Assembly: GCA_026002935.1 (NCBI GenBank)
Contig: BPGH01000001.1
Location: 1,165,965-1,229,964 of the forward strand
Source: Acidimicrobiia bacterium
GTDB taxonomy: Bacteria > Actinomycetota > Acidimicrobiia > IMCC26256 > PALSA-610
DNA length: 64,000 nucleotides
Reading direction: 5' to 3'
Shown: positions 6,845 through 15,778 of the stretch, one piece after another
Numbering within the stretch: the first letter of the stretch is position 1
Layout of the letters: the number at the start of each line of letters is the position of its first letter
Program-made: the position numbers and the translations under genes
Notes under the pieces: model-generated
Told to the model about the DNA's origin: nothing
Seen by the model: the letters and a program-made list of their open reading frames with translations, nothing else
Databases searched by the model: none

Positions 6845-8775
6845 GGCGCCGCCACCGCCGCCCGGGCCGCGCGTCGCTCGACGCGCCGGCGCCGCCGGTC
6901 CCGGTGCCCGTGCACGACCTGGTGCACGACGCCGCGCGGCTCGCGAGCGAGGCCGATCGCCCCCAGCCCGAACAGCACCGTCGGCAGCTCCCGCCACGTC
7001 GAGCTCAGGTGCTCGGTCACGAGCTGGGGGAACACCGCGAACGCGAGCCCGGCGAGCAGCGCGCCCGCGATCGAGCGGACCCCCCAGGTCACCACGACCG
7101 CGAGCCACACGACCCCGATCAGCACGTCGTACTGGTCGGGGTCGGCGAACCCGCCGTACACGGCGTACAGGCCGCCGCCGGCACCCGCGAGGAACGCGCT
7201 CGCGCCGAACGCGAAGAGCTTCGTGCGCTCGACCGAGACCCCGATCGTCGCGGTCGCGGGCTCGCTGGAGCGCGTCGCCGCGAGCTCGAGCCCGGTGGTG
7301 GAGCGCTTCAGGTTGCGCACGACGACCGCGGTGACGGTGAACAGGGCGACGAGGAGGTAGTAGAAGGGGAGGTCGTCGCCGAAGCCCTCGGGGCGGGGCA
7401 CCGCGATGCCGACGCCGTCGTTCGCGACCCAGTCGAGCTCGAAGAACGTGTTCTGTACCAGCACCGCGAACGCGAGCGTCGCGAGCGCCAGGTACAGGTC
7501 GCCCAGCCGCAGGCTGGGCAGCGCGGCGACCAGGCCGATCGGGACGGCGGCGAGGGCGGCGAGCGGCACCGCGACGAGCACGTCCATCCCGTGGTTCGTC
7601 GCGAGGTCCGCGGTGACGCTCGCCGCGAGGCCCGCGAACGTCACCTGGCACAGCGAGATCATGCCGCCCTCGCCGGTGACGACCGTGTAGGAGAGGAAGA
7701 CGATCCCGAGCGCGAGGCCCTTCGCGACGATCCCCTCCCACAGTCCCGACAGGAACGCGGGCGCGACGGCGACGGCGGCGAGGCAGCACACGACCGGAAG
7801 GATCCGGCGCCAGGCGGCGGGGGCGCGCGTCGGCGGCGCGTCGTCGTCATCGGCGGCCGGCGCCGCGACGACGAACCGCTCGCGGCCGAGGCCGCGGTAC
7901 GCGAGCAGGAACACGAGCATCACGAGGAAGGGGATGCTCGCCGGCAGCCCGCGCACCCAGACGCTCTGCGAGTCGACGAAGCCGCCGAGGAAGTCGGTCA
8001 CGCGTGTCGACTTGGAGAGCTCCTGCACCAACCCGAGCAGGATCGAGCCTGCGAACGCGAGGACGAGGCTGTGCATGCGGGCGATCACGACCGCGGCGAA
8101 CGACCCCAGGACGAGGAACGTGAACTGCACCTCGTCGAAGCCGCGGTAGCTGCCGAGCAGCACGCCGGCGACGCCTGCGAGGGTCGTCCCGACCATCCAG
8201 GCGCCCGCCGACACGAGGGAGGTGTTCACGCCGACCACGGCGGCCATCCGGGGCGCGTCCACGGTCGCCCGCACCGCGAGCCCGAACGGCGTCGCCCGCA
8301 GCAGGATGGTCATGGCCACCGCGATCACGGCGGCGGCGACGACGACCGCCACCTGGTTGGAGTCGACGCCCACGCCGAGCAACCGGTACTGGTGGGGCGG
8401 GTCGAACACCATGCTCGGGCGCTCGTACCGGTCGCCCTCGAACACGATCCGCGTGAGCGCGGGCAGCGCGACCCACAGGCCGATGGTCGACACGAGCCGG
8501 ACCGGCGGCGGCGTGTCGGCGAGGCGCCGGAACAGCACCGCCCACAGCGCGAGCCCCAGCAGCGGCGAGACGACGAGGATCGTGGCCGCGCCCGCGACCC
8601 GGCCGTCCCAGCCGTGCTCGACGGTGAGCTCGTAGAAGACGACCGCGAGGAAGTACGCGATCGCCCCGTGCGCGAAGTTGAACACCCGCGTCGAGGAGTA
8701 CGTGAGGACGAGGCCGAGCGTCGCGATCGCGTAGACGCTGCCGACGACCAGCCCCGTGACGACGTAGAGCGTCAC
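6841..8775 (-). CDS. Fused LivH-LivM permease of the ABC transporter
   Basis: The 644-residue protein joins two permease halves that are normally separate. Residues about 1-300 match LivH (VYAIATLGLVLTYSSTRVFNFAHGA at the N-terminus), then comes an Asp-rich linker (AADDDDAPPTRAP), then residues about 330-610 match LivM (SLCQVTFAGLAA, GDLYLALATLAFA). The C-terminal tail is Arg-rich and cytoplasmic. The single chain supplies the whole transmembrane pore, served by LivG and LivF downstream and by the lipoprotein receptor encoded 25 bases upstream. Such fusions are known in Actinobacteria. The substrate is not evident. Confidence 0.92.
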   Translation of the reverse strand: MTLYVVTGLVVGSVYAIATLGLVLTYSSTRVFNFAHGAIAYFLAVVFYELTVEHGWDGRVAGAATILVVSPLLGLALWAVLFRRLADTPPPVRLVSTIGLWVALPALTRIVFEGDRYERPSMVFDPPHQYRLLGVGVDSNQVAVVVAAAVIAVAMTILLRATPFGLAVRATVDAPRMAAVVGVNTSLVSAGAWMVGTTLAGVAGVLLGSYRGFDEVQFTFLVLGSFAAVVIARMHSLVLAFAGSILLGLVQELSKSTRVTDFLGGFVDSQSVWVRGLPASIPFLVMLVFLLAYRGLGRERFVVAAPAADDDDAPPTRAPAAWRRILPVVCCLAAVAVAPAFLSGLWEGIVAKGLALGIVFLSYTVVTGEGGMISLCQVTFAGLAASVTADLATNHGMDVLVAVPLAALAAVPIGLVAALPSLRLGDLYLALATLAFAVLVQNTFFELDWVANDGVGIAVPRPEGFGDDLPFYYLLVALFTVTAVVVRNLKRSTTGLELAATRSSEPATATIGVSVERTKLFAFGASAFLAGAGGGLYAVYGGFADPDQYDVLIGVVWLAVVVTWGVRSIAGALLAGLAFAVFPQLVTEHLSSTWRELPTVLFGLGAIGLAREPRGVVHQVVHGHRDRRRRRVERRAARAAVAAP

Positions 8776-8800
8776 GGGGTCGACTCCCGGGATCCCACCG

Positions 8801-10099
8801 TCAGAGCTCGATCGGCTCCCCGCAGAACGGCTCCCCGTCGAACTGCGGCACGAACTCCCCTCCCTCGACCTTCACGTAGTAGGCGCACCGGAACTCGTCG
8901 CCGAAGCCCTCGGACAGGTCGACGGGTTCGAACGCCCCGCCGCCGTCGTAGTCGTCGACGAGCCGCAGGTTGGTGATGAAGGCCTCGCGGGTCGGGCATC
9001 CGACGCCCGCCTCCTTCAGGCCCCGGATGAACATCTCGGCCGACAGCCAGCCGATGTAGGGAACCTGGCCCCGCACGACCTCGGCCGGCGCCCACTCGTC
9101 GAACTCGGTGAAGGCGGGCGGGTCGAGCTCGAACGGGATGAACTCGAGCCCGAACATCGCGCCCTCCATCCCGGGCAGCCCGGTCACGCGCGGGTCGTAG
9201 CCGCCGGGGAAGAGGACCACGCGCATCGACGCGCCGGCCTTGCTCAGGGCGTCCGAGAGCGCGGCGTTCTGGAGCAGGTCCATGCCGGTCACGACCGCGT
9301 CGGCGCCCGACTCCCGGATCGCCTGCGCCTCCGCGGTGAAGTCGCGCTGGTCGAGGGGTACCGCCACGTTCTCGTAGACGACCTCGAGGTCCCCGAGCTT
9401 CTCGATCGACTTGCGGACCCGTTCGATGAACAGCGCGCTCGACTGGTTCTGGCCGCCGACGAGTGCCACCTTCGTCGCGCCGAGCTCGGCGAGCAGGTCG
9501 GAGTTGCGGCTCGTGTACTCCGCCTCGGGCTCGTCCGCGGTGCCCTGGCGGAAGGTGAACATGTTCTCGTAGACGGACCAGGCGGGCACGCCGACGTGCC
9601 AGCCGGCGACCGGCACGCCCTGGTCGTGCAGGTACCCGGCCGACCCGGCCGCGGCCGAGGACGTCTCGATGATGCCGAACACGCCCTGCTGCTCGACGAG
9701 GTCGCGCGCCACCTCGGCGTTGCGGGTCTGGTCGCCGGTGTCGTCGCGCGTGACGAGCGTGATGCGGCGGTTCCCCAGCTCGCCCTCCTGGTTCGCCTTC
9801 TCGATGCGGGCGCGGATGCCCTCCAGCGCGGGGCCGAACGAGGTCGCCTGGGGCCCCGACTCGATCGCGATCGCCCCGACGAGGATCTCGGTGTCGGTCA
9901 CGCCCGGGTCCGGCTCGCAGGGGTCGGGCGCCTCCACGCGCTCGAGGCCGGCGAATCGGTCGCCGGGCTCCCCGGCCGAGTCGTCGCCGACGGCCGTCGT
10001 CGCCGGGGCCCCGTCGTCGTCCTCCTCGTTGCCGCACGCCGCCGCCGTGGCGGCGAGCGCGACGAGCAGGAGCACTGCGGCACGGCGCGACCTGCGCAT
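8801..10099 (-). CDS. ABC transporter substrate-binding lipoprotein (Liv-type)
   Basis: The 432-residue protein starts with a basic n-region, a hydrophobic core and the lipobox-like AAAC (Cys22), followed by an acidic linker, so it should be a lipid-anchored receptor. The mature part is a type I periplasmic-binding fold (ILVGAIAIESGPQATSFGPA, GVFGIIETSSAAAGS). It feeds the LivHM permease encoded just downstream. The ATG at 10099 is preceded by a G-rich ribosome-binding site. The ligand is unknown; the LLM oxidoreductase divergently encoded next door hints at a non-standard organic compound rather than leucine. Confidence 0.9.
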   Translation of the reverse strand: MRRSRRAAVLLLVALAATAAACGNEEDDDGAPATTAVGDDSAGEPGDRFAGLERVEAPDPCEPDPGVTDTEILVGAIAIESGPQATSFGPALEGIRARIEKANQEGELGNRRITLVTRDDTGDQTRNAEVARDLVEQQGVFGIIETSSAAAGSAGYLHDQGVPVAGWHVGVPAWSVYENMFTFRQGTADEPEAEYTSRNSDLLAELGATKVALVGGQNQSSALFIERVRKSIEKLGDLEVVYENVAVPLDQRDFTAEAQAIRESGADAVVTGMDLLQNAALSDALSKAGASMRVVLFPGGYDPRVTGLPGMEGAMFGLEFIPFELDPPAFTEFDEWAPAEVVRGQVPYIGWLSAEMFIRGLKEAGVGCPTREAFITNLRLVDDYDGGGAFEPVDLSEGFGDEFRCAYYVKVEGGEFVPQFDGEPFCGEPIEL

Positions 10100-10151
10100 C
10101 CCGACCCCCCCCTGGACACCCGACTGGGCGCATTCTGGAGCCCCGCGTTCT

Positions 10152-10167
10152 CTGACGCAAGTGTCAG
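10152..10167. promoter_or_regulatory. Candidate operator in the divergent transporter/oxidoreductase promoter region
   Basis: CTGAC and GTCAG are separated by six bases (CTGACGCAAGTGTCAG). The repeat sits in the 132-base divergent region between the substrate-binding protein gene and the LLM oxidoreductase gene, where a shared TetR-type regulator could act. It is short, so chance is possible. Confidence 0.35.
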
Positions 10168-10231
10168 GTATCCGGCGGCGTGCCGCCGTGCTCGCTTGCC
10201 CGGCGCCGCGCGCGTGGGCGAACGTTGCGCC

Positions 10232-11335
10232 ATGGAGTTCGCGCTCTTCTACGAGATCCCCGTCGCCCGCCCGTGGGACCGCGGTTCCGAGCACCGCGCG
10301 TACAAGGAGACGCTGGAGCAGGCGATCGCCGGCGAGCGGGCCGGGTTCCACGCCTTCTGGACCGTCGAGCACCACTTCCTCGAGGAGTACTCGCACTGCT
10401 CGAACCCCGAGGTGCTCTACGGCGCCATCGCGGCCCGGACCGAGCGGATGCGGATCGGCTACGGCGTGCGCCTCATGCCCAAGCCGTACAACCACCCGGT
10501 GCGCACGGCGGAGTCGGTGGCGGTGCTCGACCTGCTGAGCGACGGCCGGGTCGACTTCGGCACCGGGCGGTCGGCGACGCGCATCGAGCTCGAGGGGTTC
10601 GGCATCGACCCCAAGGACACGCGCGAGATGTGGCGCGAGGCGATCGAGCACGTCGTCGGCTGCTGGACGAACGAGCGCTACGCGTTCGAGGGCAAGCACT
10701 GGTCGATGCCGGAGCGGCGGGTGCAGCCGAAGCCGCTGCAGGACCCGCACCCGCCGATCTGGGGCGCGACCACGAGCGACGAGGGGCACCAGCAGGTCGG
10801 CGAGCTCGGCCTCGGCCTGTGCTCCTTCGCCGTCGGGGTGCCACCCGAGGAGGTCAAGAAGAAGATCGACATCTACCGTGAGGCGGTCTCCCGGTGCACG
10901 AACCCGATCGGCCGGTTCGTCAACGACCGGGCGGCGACGTTCACGATGGCGCTGTGCGCGCCGACGCGCGAGGAGGCCTGGGAGACCGCGCGCGAGTCGT
11001 TCGAGTGGTACCCGAAGGTCGGCGCCCGCCAGATCGCGCAGGTGGCCGAGTGGATGGAGGAGCGCAAGCAGGCGCTCGGCAACTACGACTACGCCGCCGA
11101 CATGCGCAAGGTGTCCGACGACGGGTCACTCGACCTGCTGAGCCTCGACTACCTCGCGGAGTCGGGCGCGTGCGTGCTCGGCACCCCCGACGAGTGCGTC
11201 GAGGCGTGCCGGCGCTACGAGGAGGCCGGCGTCGACCTGCTGCTGTGCCTCGTGAACCCGTACAGGATCCCGCACGACAAGGTCATGCAGACGATCGAGC
11301 TGTTCGGAAAGCACGTGATCCCCGAATTCGCCTGA
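10232..11335 (+). CDS. LLM-class flavin-dependent oxidoreductase
   Basis: The 367-residue protein has the luciferase-like TIM-barrel features of the bacterial luciferase superfamily: the N-terminal MEFALFYE strand, AFWTVEHHFLEEYSHCSNPE, the FGTGRSATRIELEGFGID loop and a C-terminal LGTPDECVEACRRYEEAGVD. These enzymes use FMNH2 or F420 to oxidise or monooxygenate substrates. The start is ATG at 10232. It is followed after 13 bases by a glycosyltransferase gene and is divergent from the Liv-type transporter; it may process what the transporter imports, but that is only inferred from position. Confidence 0.88.
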   Translation: MEFALFYEIPVARPWDRGSEHRAYKETLEQAIAGERAGFHAFWTVEHHFLEEYSHCSNPEVLYGAIAARTERMRIGYGVRLMPKPYNHPVRTAESVAVLDLLSDGRVDFGTGRSATRIELEGFGIDPKDTREMWREAIEHVVGCWTNERYAFEGKHWSMPERRVQPKPLQDPHPPIWGATTSDEGHQQVGELGLGLCSFAVGVPPEEVKKKIDIYREAVSRCTNPIGRFVNDRAATFTMALCAPTREEAWETARESFEWYPKVGARQIAQVAEWMEERKQALGNYDYAADMRKVSDDGSLDLLSLDYLAESGACVLGTPDECVEACRRYEEAGVDLLLCLVNPYRIPHDKVMQTIELFGKHVIPEFA

Positions 11336-11348
11336 AGAAGCGGTGTGA

Positions 11349-12806
11349 GTGGACGCGGCCGCGGTCGCCAACGGGGTTCGCCGACGCCACCTGCTCGTCG
11401 TCGGCTGTCTGGCTGCCTCGGGCCTGGTGTTGTTCTGGACACGATCCGTCCCACTCGACGCCAGCCTGTGGCACGACGAGGCGGTGACGGTCCGTTCGTA
11501 CGTCGCCGGCGGCCCGCAGGCCATCTTCTTCGACCACTACATCCCCAACATTCATCCGCTGTTCAGTCTCTTGGCCTGGGCGACGACCGAGCTCCTCGGG
11601 CGTACGGAGGCCGTCTTGCGCGCATGGAGTGTGGTCCCCGCGTGGACCGCGGTCCTTGTCGCCGCCTGGTGGGCCTGGCGCCGGCTGTCGCCGGAGGTCG
11701 CAGCGCTGGTTGTGCTCCTCGGCGCGGCTTCACCGCTGCACCAGTCGCTCGCGGTCCAGGCGAGGGGTTACGGGCTCGGGATGCTCGCAGGCGCAGGCGC
11801 GCTCGTCGCCGCTCTCGAGATGCGTGGCGACCGGCCGGGTGTCGCGGCGACCGGGTTCGGCGTCGCCGCGTTCGCAGGCGTCGCCACGCTCCCCGTGTTC
11901 GCCCTTGCGGTGATCGGTCATGCCGTCCTGCTCCTCGCGGATCCGCGGACGCGCAGGAGCGTGCTGGTGGTGGTTCCGGTGGTGGGAGCAGCTTCGTCGG
12001 CCGTCTACGCCCCGATGATCACCGACGTCATCGACAGCTCGAACCAACGCTTCGGCGAGCAGGTCGCCCCGTCCGGAATCCTCACCCGCCCGTACGACGA
12101 CCTCGTCGAACCCCTGCTGCGCACACTGGTGCCGGCTCGGTACGAATCGGTCACAGACCTGCTGTTCGTGTCTGCGGCATTCGTGCTGCTCGTCGTGAGC
12201 TTCATGTGGTGCCGCGTGCGCGGGCAGCTCGTCTTGTTCAGTCACCTGTTCGTACCGGTCCTGTTGACGTACGCGGCCCTCTCGGCCGGCCGCTTCTACG
12301 TCACCACCCGCTTCGTGAGCTTCCTCCTCGTCAACGTGCTGCTGCTCGCCGCGATCGGCCTCGGCGGCCTGCTCGCCCTGATCCGTCGGGTTCCCCACGG
12401 CCGCGCGTTCGCGGCACTCGCGCTGTTGGCCCTGGTGACCGTCGGACTCCGCAATGCGATCGCCGCTGGACAAGAGGCGGCAGCCCTTCCGCTCGAGGAT
12501 GCGAAGCTGGTCGGGCAGGTCGTCAGGGGTTCGGGCGTGGATCTCGTCCTGTCGAACACGGACCGCCCCCCGGTGCTCGAGCATTACCTGCCGGGGCTCC
12601 TCGTGGCCGGCCCAGAGGGCCTGGAAACGCTGTTCTGCGAGGTCACGGTCCCGTTCGCGTACGTCGACCACGACAACGGCACGAGCCCCGATCCGGACAC
12701 GGCGTGCCTCGTTGGTCGGGTCGCAGCTCGCGTCCGCGTCGAGCAGCGGACGCGCGGGTCGTTCGTGGTCTGGCTCGTCGCCGGCAGGGCGCAGACCGAC
12801 CGGTAG
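11349..12806 (+). CDS. GT-C-type membrane glycosyltransferase (PMT/ArnT-like)
   Basis: The 485-residue protein has about nine to ten transmembrane segments and a first extracytoplasmic loop with the motif LWHDEAVTVRSY, where an Asp-Glu pair corresponds to the catalytic acidic residues of PMT/ArnT-like GT-C enzymes. A soluble tail of about 100 residues follows the last helix. Such enzymes transfer a sugar from a polyprenyl-phosphate donor to a protein or lipid on the outer face of the membrane. The start is GTG at 11349, 13 bases after the oxidoreductase stop. The acceptor is unknown. Confidence 0.8.
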   Translation: MDAAAVANGVRRRHLLVVGCLAASGLVLFWTRSVPLDASLWHDEAVTVRSYVAGGPQAIFFDHYIPNIHPLFSLLAWATTELLGRTEAVLRAWSVVPAWTAVLVAAWWAWRRLSPEVAALVVLLGAASPLHQSLAVQARGYGLGMLAGAGALVAALEMRGDRPGVAATGFGVAAFAGVATLPVFALAVIGHAVLLLADPRTRRSVLVVVPVVGAASSAVYAPMITDVIDSSNQRFGEQVAPSGILTRPYDDLVEPLLRTLVPARYESVTDLLFVSAAFVLLVVSFMWCRVRGQLVLFSHLFVPVLLTYAALSAGRFYVTTRFVSFLLVNVLLLAAIGLGGLLALIRRVPHGRAFAALALLALVTVGLRNAIAAGQEAAALPLEDAKLVGQVVRGSGVDLVLSNTDRPPVLEHYLPGLLVAGPEGLETLFCEVTVPFAYVDHDNGTSPDPDTACLVGRVAARVRVEQRTRGSFVVWLVAGRAQTDR

Positions 12807-12817
12807 GCCGCCGCTCC

Positions 12818-14548
12818 TCAGCGGTCGGCGGGGATCGGCACCGTGTAGGTGTCGCGGCCCGAGCGCAGCACGCGGCCCGGGCGCGCCCCCGTCGGCCGCC
12901 CGTCGACGACGATGGCCGTGCCGTTCACGTAGACCCGGTGCACGCCGATCGCGTCGGCGAACAGGCGGCTCGTGCCGCCGGGCAGGTCGTCGACCAGCCG
13001 CACCTCGCCGGTCGCGACCGTCTCGGGGTCGAAGCACACGACGTCGGCGTACGCGCCCTCGCGCAGCACCCCCCGGTCGCGCAGCCCGAACAGCTCGGCC
13101 GGCGCCTGGGTCATGAGCTGCACGCACCGTTCGAGCGACACGAGCTGGCGGCCCCGCAGGGTGTCCGCGAGGAAGCCGGTCGTGTAGGGGGCGCCGCACA
13201 TCCGGTCGAGGTGCGCGCCCGCGTCGGAGCCGCCGATCAGCACGAGCGGGTGCTCCCACGCCTCGGCCCGCATCTGCCACGACTTCAGGTCGTCGTCGGG
13301 CGGGAGCGGCCACAGCACCGTGCGCAGCTCGTCGGCGATGACGATGTCGAGGAGGGTGTCGAACGTGCCCTTGTTGGCCCGCTCGGCGATGTCGGCGACG
13401 ACCCGGCCCTTCAGGCCCTCGTTCGCCGCCGAGTACGTGTCGCCGATCACGTACCGCCCCCACGACGCCAGCCGCGCGAACACGCCGGCCTCGGGGGAGT
13501 GCGCGCGCTCGTTCATCCACTTGCGCACCTCGGGCTTGCGCAGCTCGGCGATGCGCTCGGGCACCGGCTTGCCCATCACCTCGGACCAGCCGGGGAGCAT
13601 GAACAGGGCGCAGTGGTTGCGGAACGACATGTTCATCTCGACGAGGACCGGCATGGTGAGCGCGACCGCCGTGCCCCCGCGCTCGCGTGCGTGCTCGCAG
13701 GCCGCGAGCTGCGCGCGGTAGCGGTCGGGCTCGCGGGAGTCGACGGTGAGGACGTTCCAGTTCAGCGGCCGGCGCCCCGCGAGCGTCATCTCGGCCATCA
13801 GCTCGACCTCGTCGTCGGTGAAGCCGCGCAGGCAGCCGTCGGTGACGTACTCGAGCGTCGTCCCCTCGTGGTCGCGCACCGCCGCGCAGAGCGCGAGGAC
13901 CTCCTCCCTGGTCGCCCACCGCGACGCGACCGGCTGCCCGTCGCCGTCGGAGTGCGTGAACGACAGCGTCGTGGAGAACCCGAGGCCGCCCGCCGCGATC
14001 GCCTCGTGCAGCGCCCGTACCATCGCGTCGACCTGCTCGGGCGTCGCCTCCTTCCCGACGGCGTCCGCGCCCATGACGTCGCGGCGGATCGCGCAGTGGC
14101 CGACCAGGAACCCGACGTTGAGCCCGACGCGGCCGTCGAGCGCGTGCAGGTAGTCGCCGAACGAGCGCCACGACCAGTCGACGCCGGTCTCGAGCGCGGG
14201 GAGCGGCATCCCTTCGACCTTCGCCATCATGCGGCGCAGGTAGTCGGCGTCGTGCGGCGCGAGGGGCGCGAGCGTGAAGCCGCAGTTGCCGGCGATCACG
14301 CTCGTCACGCCGTGCAGGTTGGAGGGGCTCGCGGCGGGGTCCCAGAAGAGCTGCGCGTCGTAGTGGGTGTGCGGGTCGACGAAGCCGGGGGCGACGACCA
14401 GGCCGCCCGCGTCGACGACCTCGGCGGCGTCGTCGCGCACGTCGCCGACCGCGACGACCCGGCCGTCGCGGATGCCGACGTCGGCGCGCCGCGCGGGCGC
14501 GCCGGTGCCGTCGACCACGGTGCCGCCGCGGATCAGCGTGTCGAGCAT
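12818..14548 (-). CDS. Amidohydrolase, N-acyl-D-amino-acid deacylase family
   Basis: This 576-residue protein has the D-aminoacylase layout: an N-terminal beta sandwich with LIRGGTVVDGTG, the metal site DPHTHYD (His60, His62), GNCGFTLAPL, the late metal ligand region GGSDAGAHLDR, and closure of the sandwich by YADVVCFDPETV. Actinobacterial members remove acyl groups from D-amino acids or related amides. The ATG at 14548 has an 18-bp palindrome 22 bases upstream, so it is probably repressed by a TetR-family protein. The true substrate is not shown; a KstR-like site would suggest a lipid or sterol context. Confidence 0.87.
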   Translation of the reverse strand: MLDTLIRGGTVVDGTGAPARRADVGIRDGRVVAVGDVRDDAAEVVDAGGLVVAPGFVDPHTHYDAQLFWDPAASPSNLHGVTSVIAGNCGFTLAPLAPHDADYLRRMMAKVEGMPLPALETGVDWSWRSFGDYLHALDGRVGLNVGFLVGHCAIRRDVMGADAVGKEATPEQVDAMVRALHEAIAAGGLGFSTTLSFTHSDGDGQPVASRWATREEVLALCAAVRDHEGTTLEYVTDGCLRGFTDDEVELMAEMTLAGRRPLNWNVLTVDSREPDRYRAQLAACEHARERGGTAVALTMPVLVEMNMSFRNHCALFMLPGWSEVMGKPVPERIAELRKPEVRKWMNERAHSPEAGVFARLASWGRYVIGDTYSAANEGLKGRVVADIAERANKGTFDTLLDIVIADELRTVLWPLPPDDDLKSWQMRAEAWEHPLVLIGGSDAGAHLDRMCGAPYTTGFLADTLRGRQLVSLERCVQLMTQAPAELFGLRDRGVLREGAYADVVCFDPETVATGEVRLVDDLPGGTSRLFADAIGVHRVYVNGTAIVVDGRPTGARPGRVLRSGRDTYTVPIPADR

Positions 14549-14569
14549 GGCGCGCCTCCGGCCCAGAAA

Positions 14570-14587
14570 AATAGAACGCGTTCTATT
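14570..14587. promoter_or_regulatory. Perfect 18-bp palindrome, KstR/TetR-type operator
   Basis: AATAGAACGCGTTCTATT is perfectly self-complementary and A/T-rich at its edges in a G/C-rich setting. It fits the published KstR consensus TNNAACNNGTTNNA (TAGAACGCGTTCTA). It lies between the amidohydrolase start and the 3' end of the neighbouring gene, so it should control the amidohydrolase. Confidence 0.7.
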
Positions 14588-14632
14588 CTGCTCGCCGGGG
14601 GCGGCGGGGACAAGCCGCCGGTCGGGAGCCCC

Positions 14633-15388
14633 TCACGAGCCGCCGCGGCGCGCACGCTGTCGCTGCGCCCGCCGCGCGGCCTGGCCCGCCGCGGCCGCCT
14701 CGCGGCGCTTGCGCTCGGCGGCGCGTTTGGCCTCCTTCGCGGCCCGGCGTTGCTCCCGCTTGGCCGCCTGCGCGGCCTCCTCCTCGGGCGTGCGCCGCCG
14801 CAGCTCGAGGCCACCTTCGGCGGCGGCGAGGGGCGGGGGCTCGTCGGGCAGCGCGAAGCGCTCGTCGGTGTCGAGCAGCGCGCGCATCACCGGCTGCACG
14901 GGGGCGTCGCTCGCGGCGTAGGCCGCGACCATCAGTCGCACCGTGGGCAGGCCGTGCGCCTCGATGATCCCCGGCAGCACGGCTTCGAGGTCCTCGCGGG
15001 AGGGGTCGGCGTGGCGGTCGCCGAGCGCGTCGACGGTCGCGTCGTTCGCGGCCTCGGTCAGCGCGAACGCGACGGCGAGCTGGCGGTCGGGGGGTGCGGC
15101 GGCGAGCTTGCGCCGCACCAGTGGGGCGAGGGCCTCGCCGAGGTGGATCGCGGCGCGTGACAGGTTGAGCGCCTGGGCGACCTCGGCCCGGCTGCGCTCG
15201 CGCATCGTCTCGACGCCGCGGCGCAGGGACTCGTCGTCGAGCCCGGCGAGCGCGCCCCGCAGGCGCGCGAGGGCCTGGCGGGCGTGCTCGACCTCCTCCG
15301 GCGCCGGGCCGTCGTCGTCGTCGTGAGCGTCGTCGTGGGCGTGGCCGTCGGGGCCGGTGCGTGCGGGGTCCTGGTCGTCGTCGGGCAC
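14633..15388 (-). CDS. Unknown protein with His/Asp-rich N-terminus and basic coiled-coil tail
   Basis: The 251-residue protein begins with a His/Asp-rich stretch (GHAHDDAHDDDD), possibly metal-binding, followed by a helical middle (about residues 35-190, HLGEALAPLVRRKLAAAPPD) and a highly charged Ala/Arg/Lys tail from about residue 200 that should form a long helix or coiled coil and could bind nucleic acid. I do not recognise the family. I chose GTG at 15388, where protein-like composition begins; the upstream frame is Arg/Pro-rich noise. It is divergent from the glycine riboswitch and gcvP. Confidence 0.65.
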   Translation of the reverse strand: MPDDDQDPARTGPDGHAHDDAHDDDDGPAPEEVEHARQALARLRGALAGLDDESLRRGVETMRERSRAEVAQALNLSRAAIHLGEALAPLVRRKLAAAPPDRQLAVAFALTEAANDATVDALGDRHADPSREDLEAVLPGIIEAHGLPTVRLMVAAYAASDAPVQPVMRALLDTDERFALPDEPPPLAAAEGGLELRRRTPEEEAAQAAKREQRRAAKEAKRAAERKRREAAAAGQAARRAQRQRARRGGS

Positions 15389-15515
15389 GGCCCGACAGTC
15401 TTGTCGACGCGCGCCGCCCGGGCAGGGCCGAGCGCCCGTGCGGCGCCGCGTCGCGGCCCGCCGGGCTCGTGCGGCGCGGCCCCCGGCGGTAACGTCGGCC
15501 CCACATAGCCGTCGA

Positions 15516-15735
15516 CCGCCGGCGGGAGAGCCCCGGCCACCGCGTCCACGCGGCCGGCCGGGCGCCGAAGGAGCAACCACTCCCCGGAAACTCTCAGGCA
15601 CCCGAACCGCCGGCGTGAGGCACCTCTGGAGAGCAGGGCCGGGCCACCGGTCCTCACCGACGGGGAAAGCCGCCGGCCGCGGCCGCGGGCGGCGGTGAAT
15701 CTCTCAGGTCCCGCGACAGAGGGGGAGCGCCGCCG
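15516..15735 (+). promoter_or_regulatory. Tandem glycine riboswitch (gcvT element) of gcvP
   Basis: Two consecutive aptamers are visible. The first has GGGAGAG at 15524, GCCGAAGGAGCAA near 15563 and AAACTCTCAGGCA near 15588. The second has TGGAGAG near 15627, a CGACGGGGAAAGCCGCC segment near 15657, GGTGAATCTCTCAGGT near 15693 and GACAGAGGGGG near 15716. These are the conserved elements of the two-aptamer glycine riboswitch, which turns on glycine cleavage genes when glycine is high. The expression platform lies between about 15735 and the gcvP ATG at 15779. Confidence 0.95.
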
Positions 15736-15778
15736 ACGAGGCGGGCGTGACCGGCCGCGGAACCGAGAGGGAGCCACG

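Noticed and set aside
11345-15160. A plus-strand open frame of more than 1200 codons
   Set aside because: It is Arg/Ala/Pro-rich and antisense or out of frame to the glycosyltransferase and amidohydrolase genes, whose motifs are intact; long empty frames are common in such GC-rich DNA.
15695-15778. Earlier in-frame ATG for gcvP at 15695
   Set aside because: It lies within the second glycine aptamer and lacks a ribosome-binding site; ATG 15779 has one and matches the usual P-protein N-terminus.
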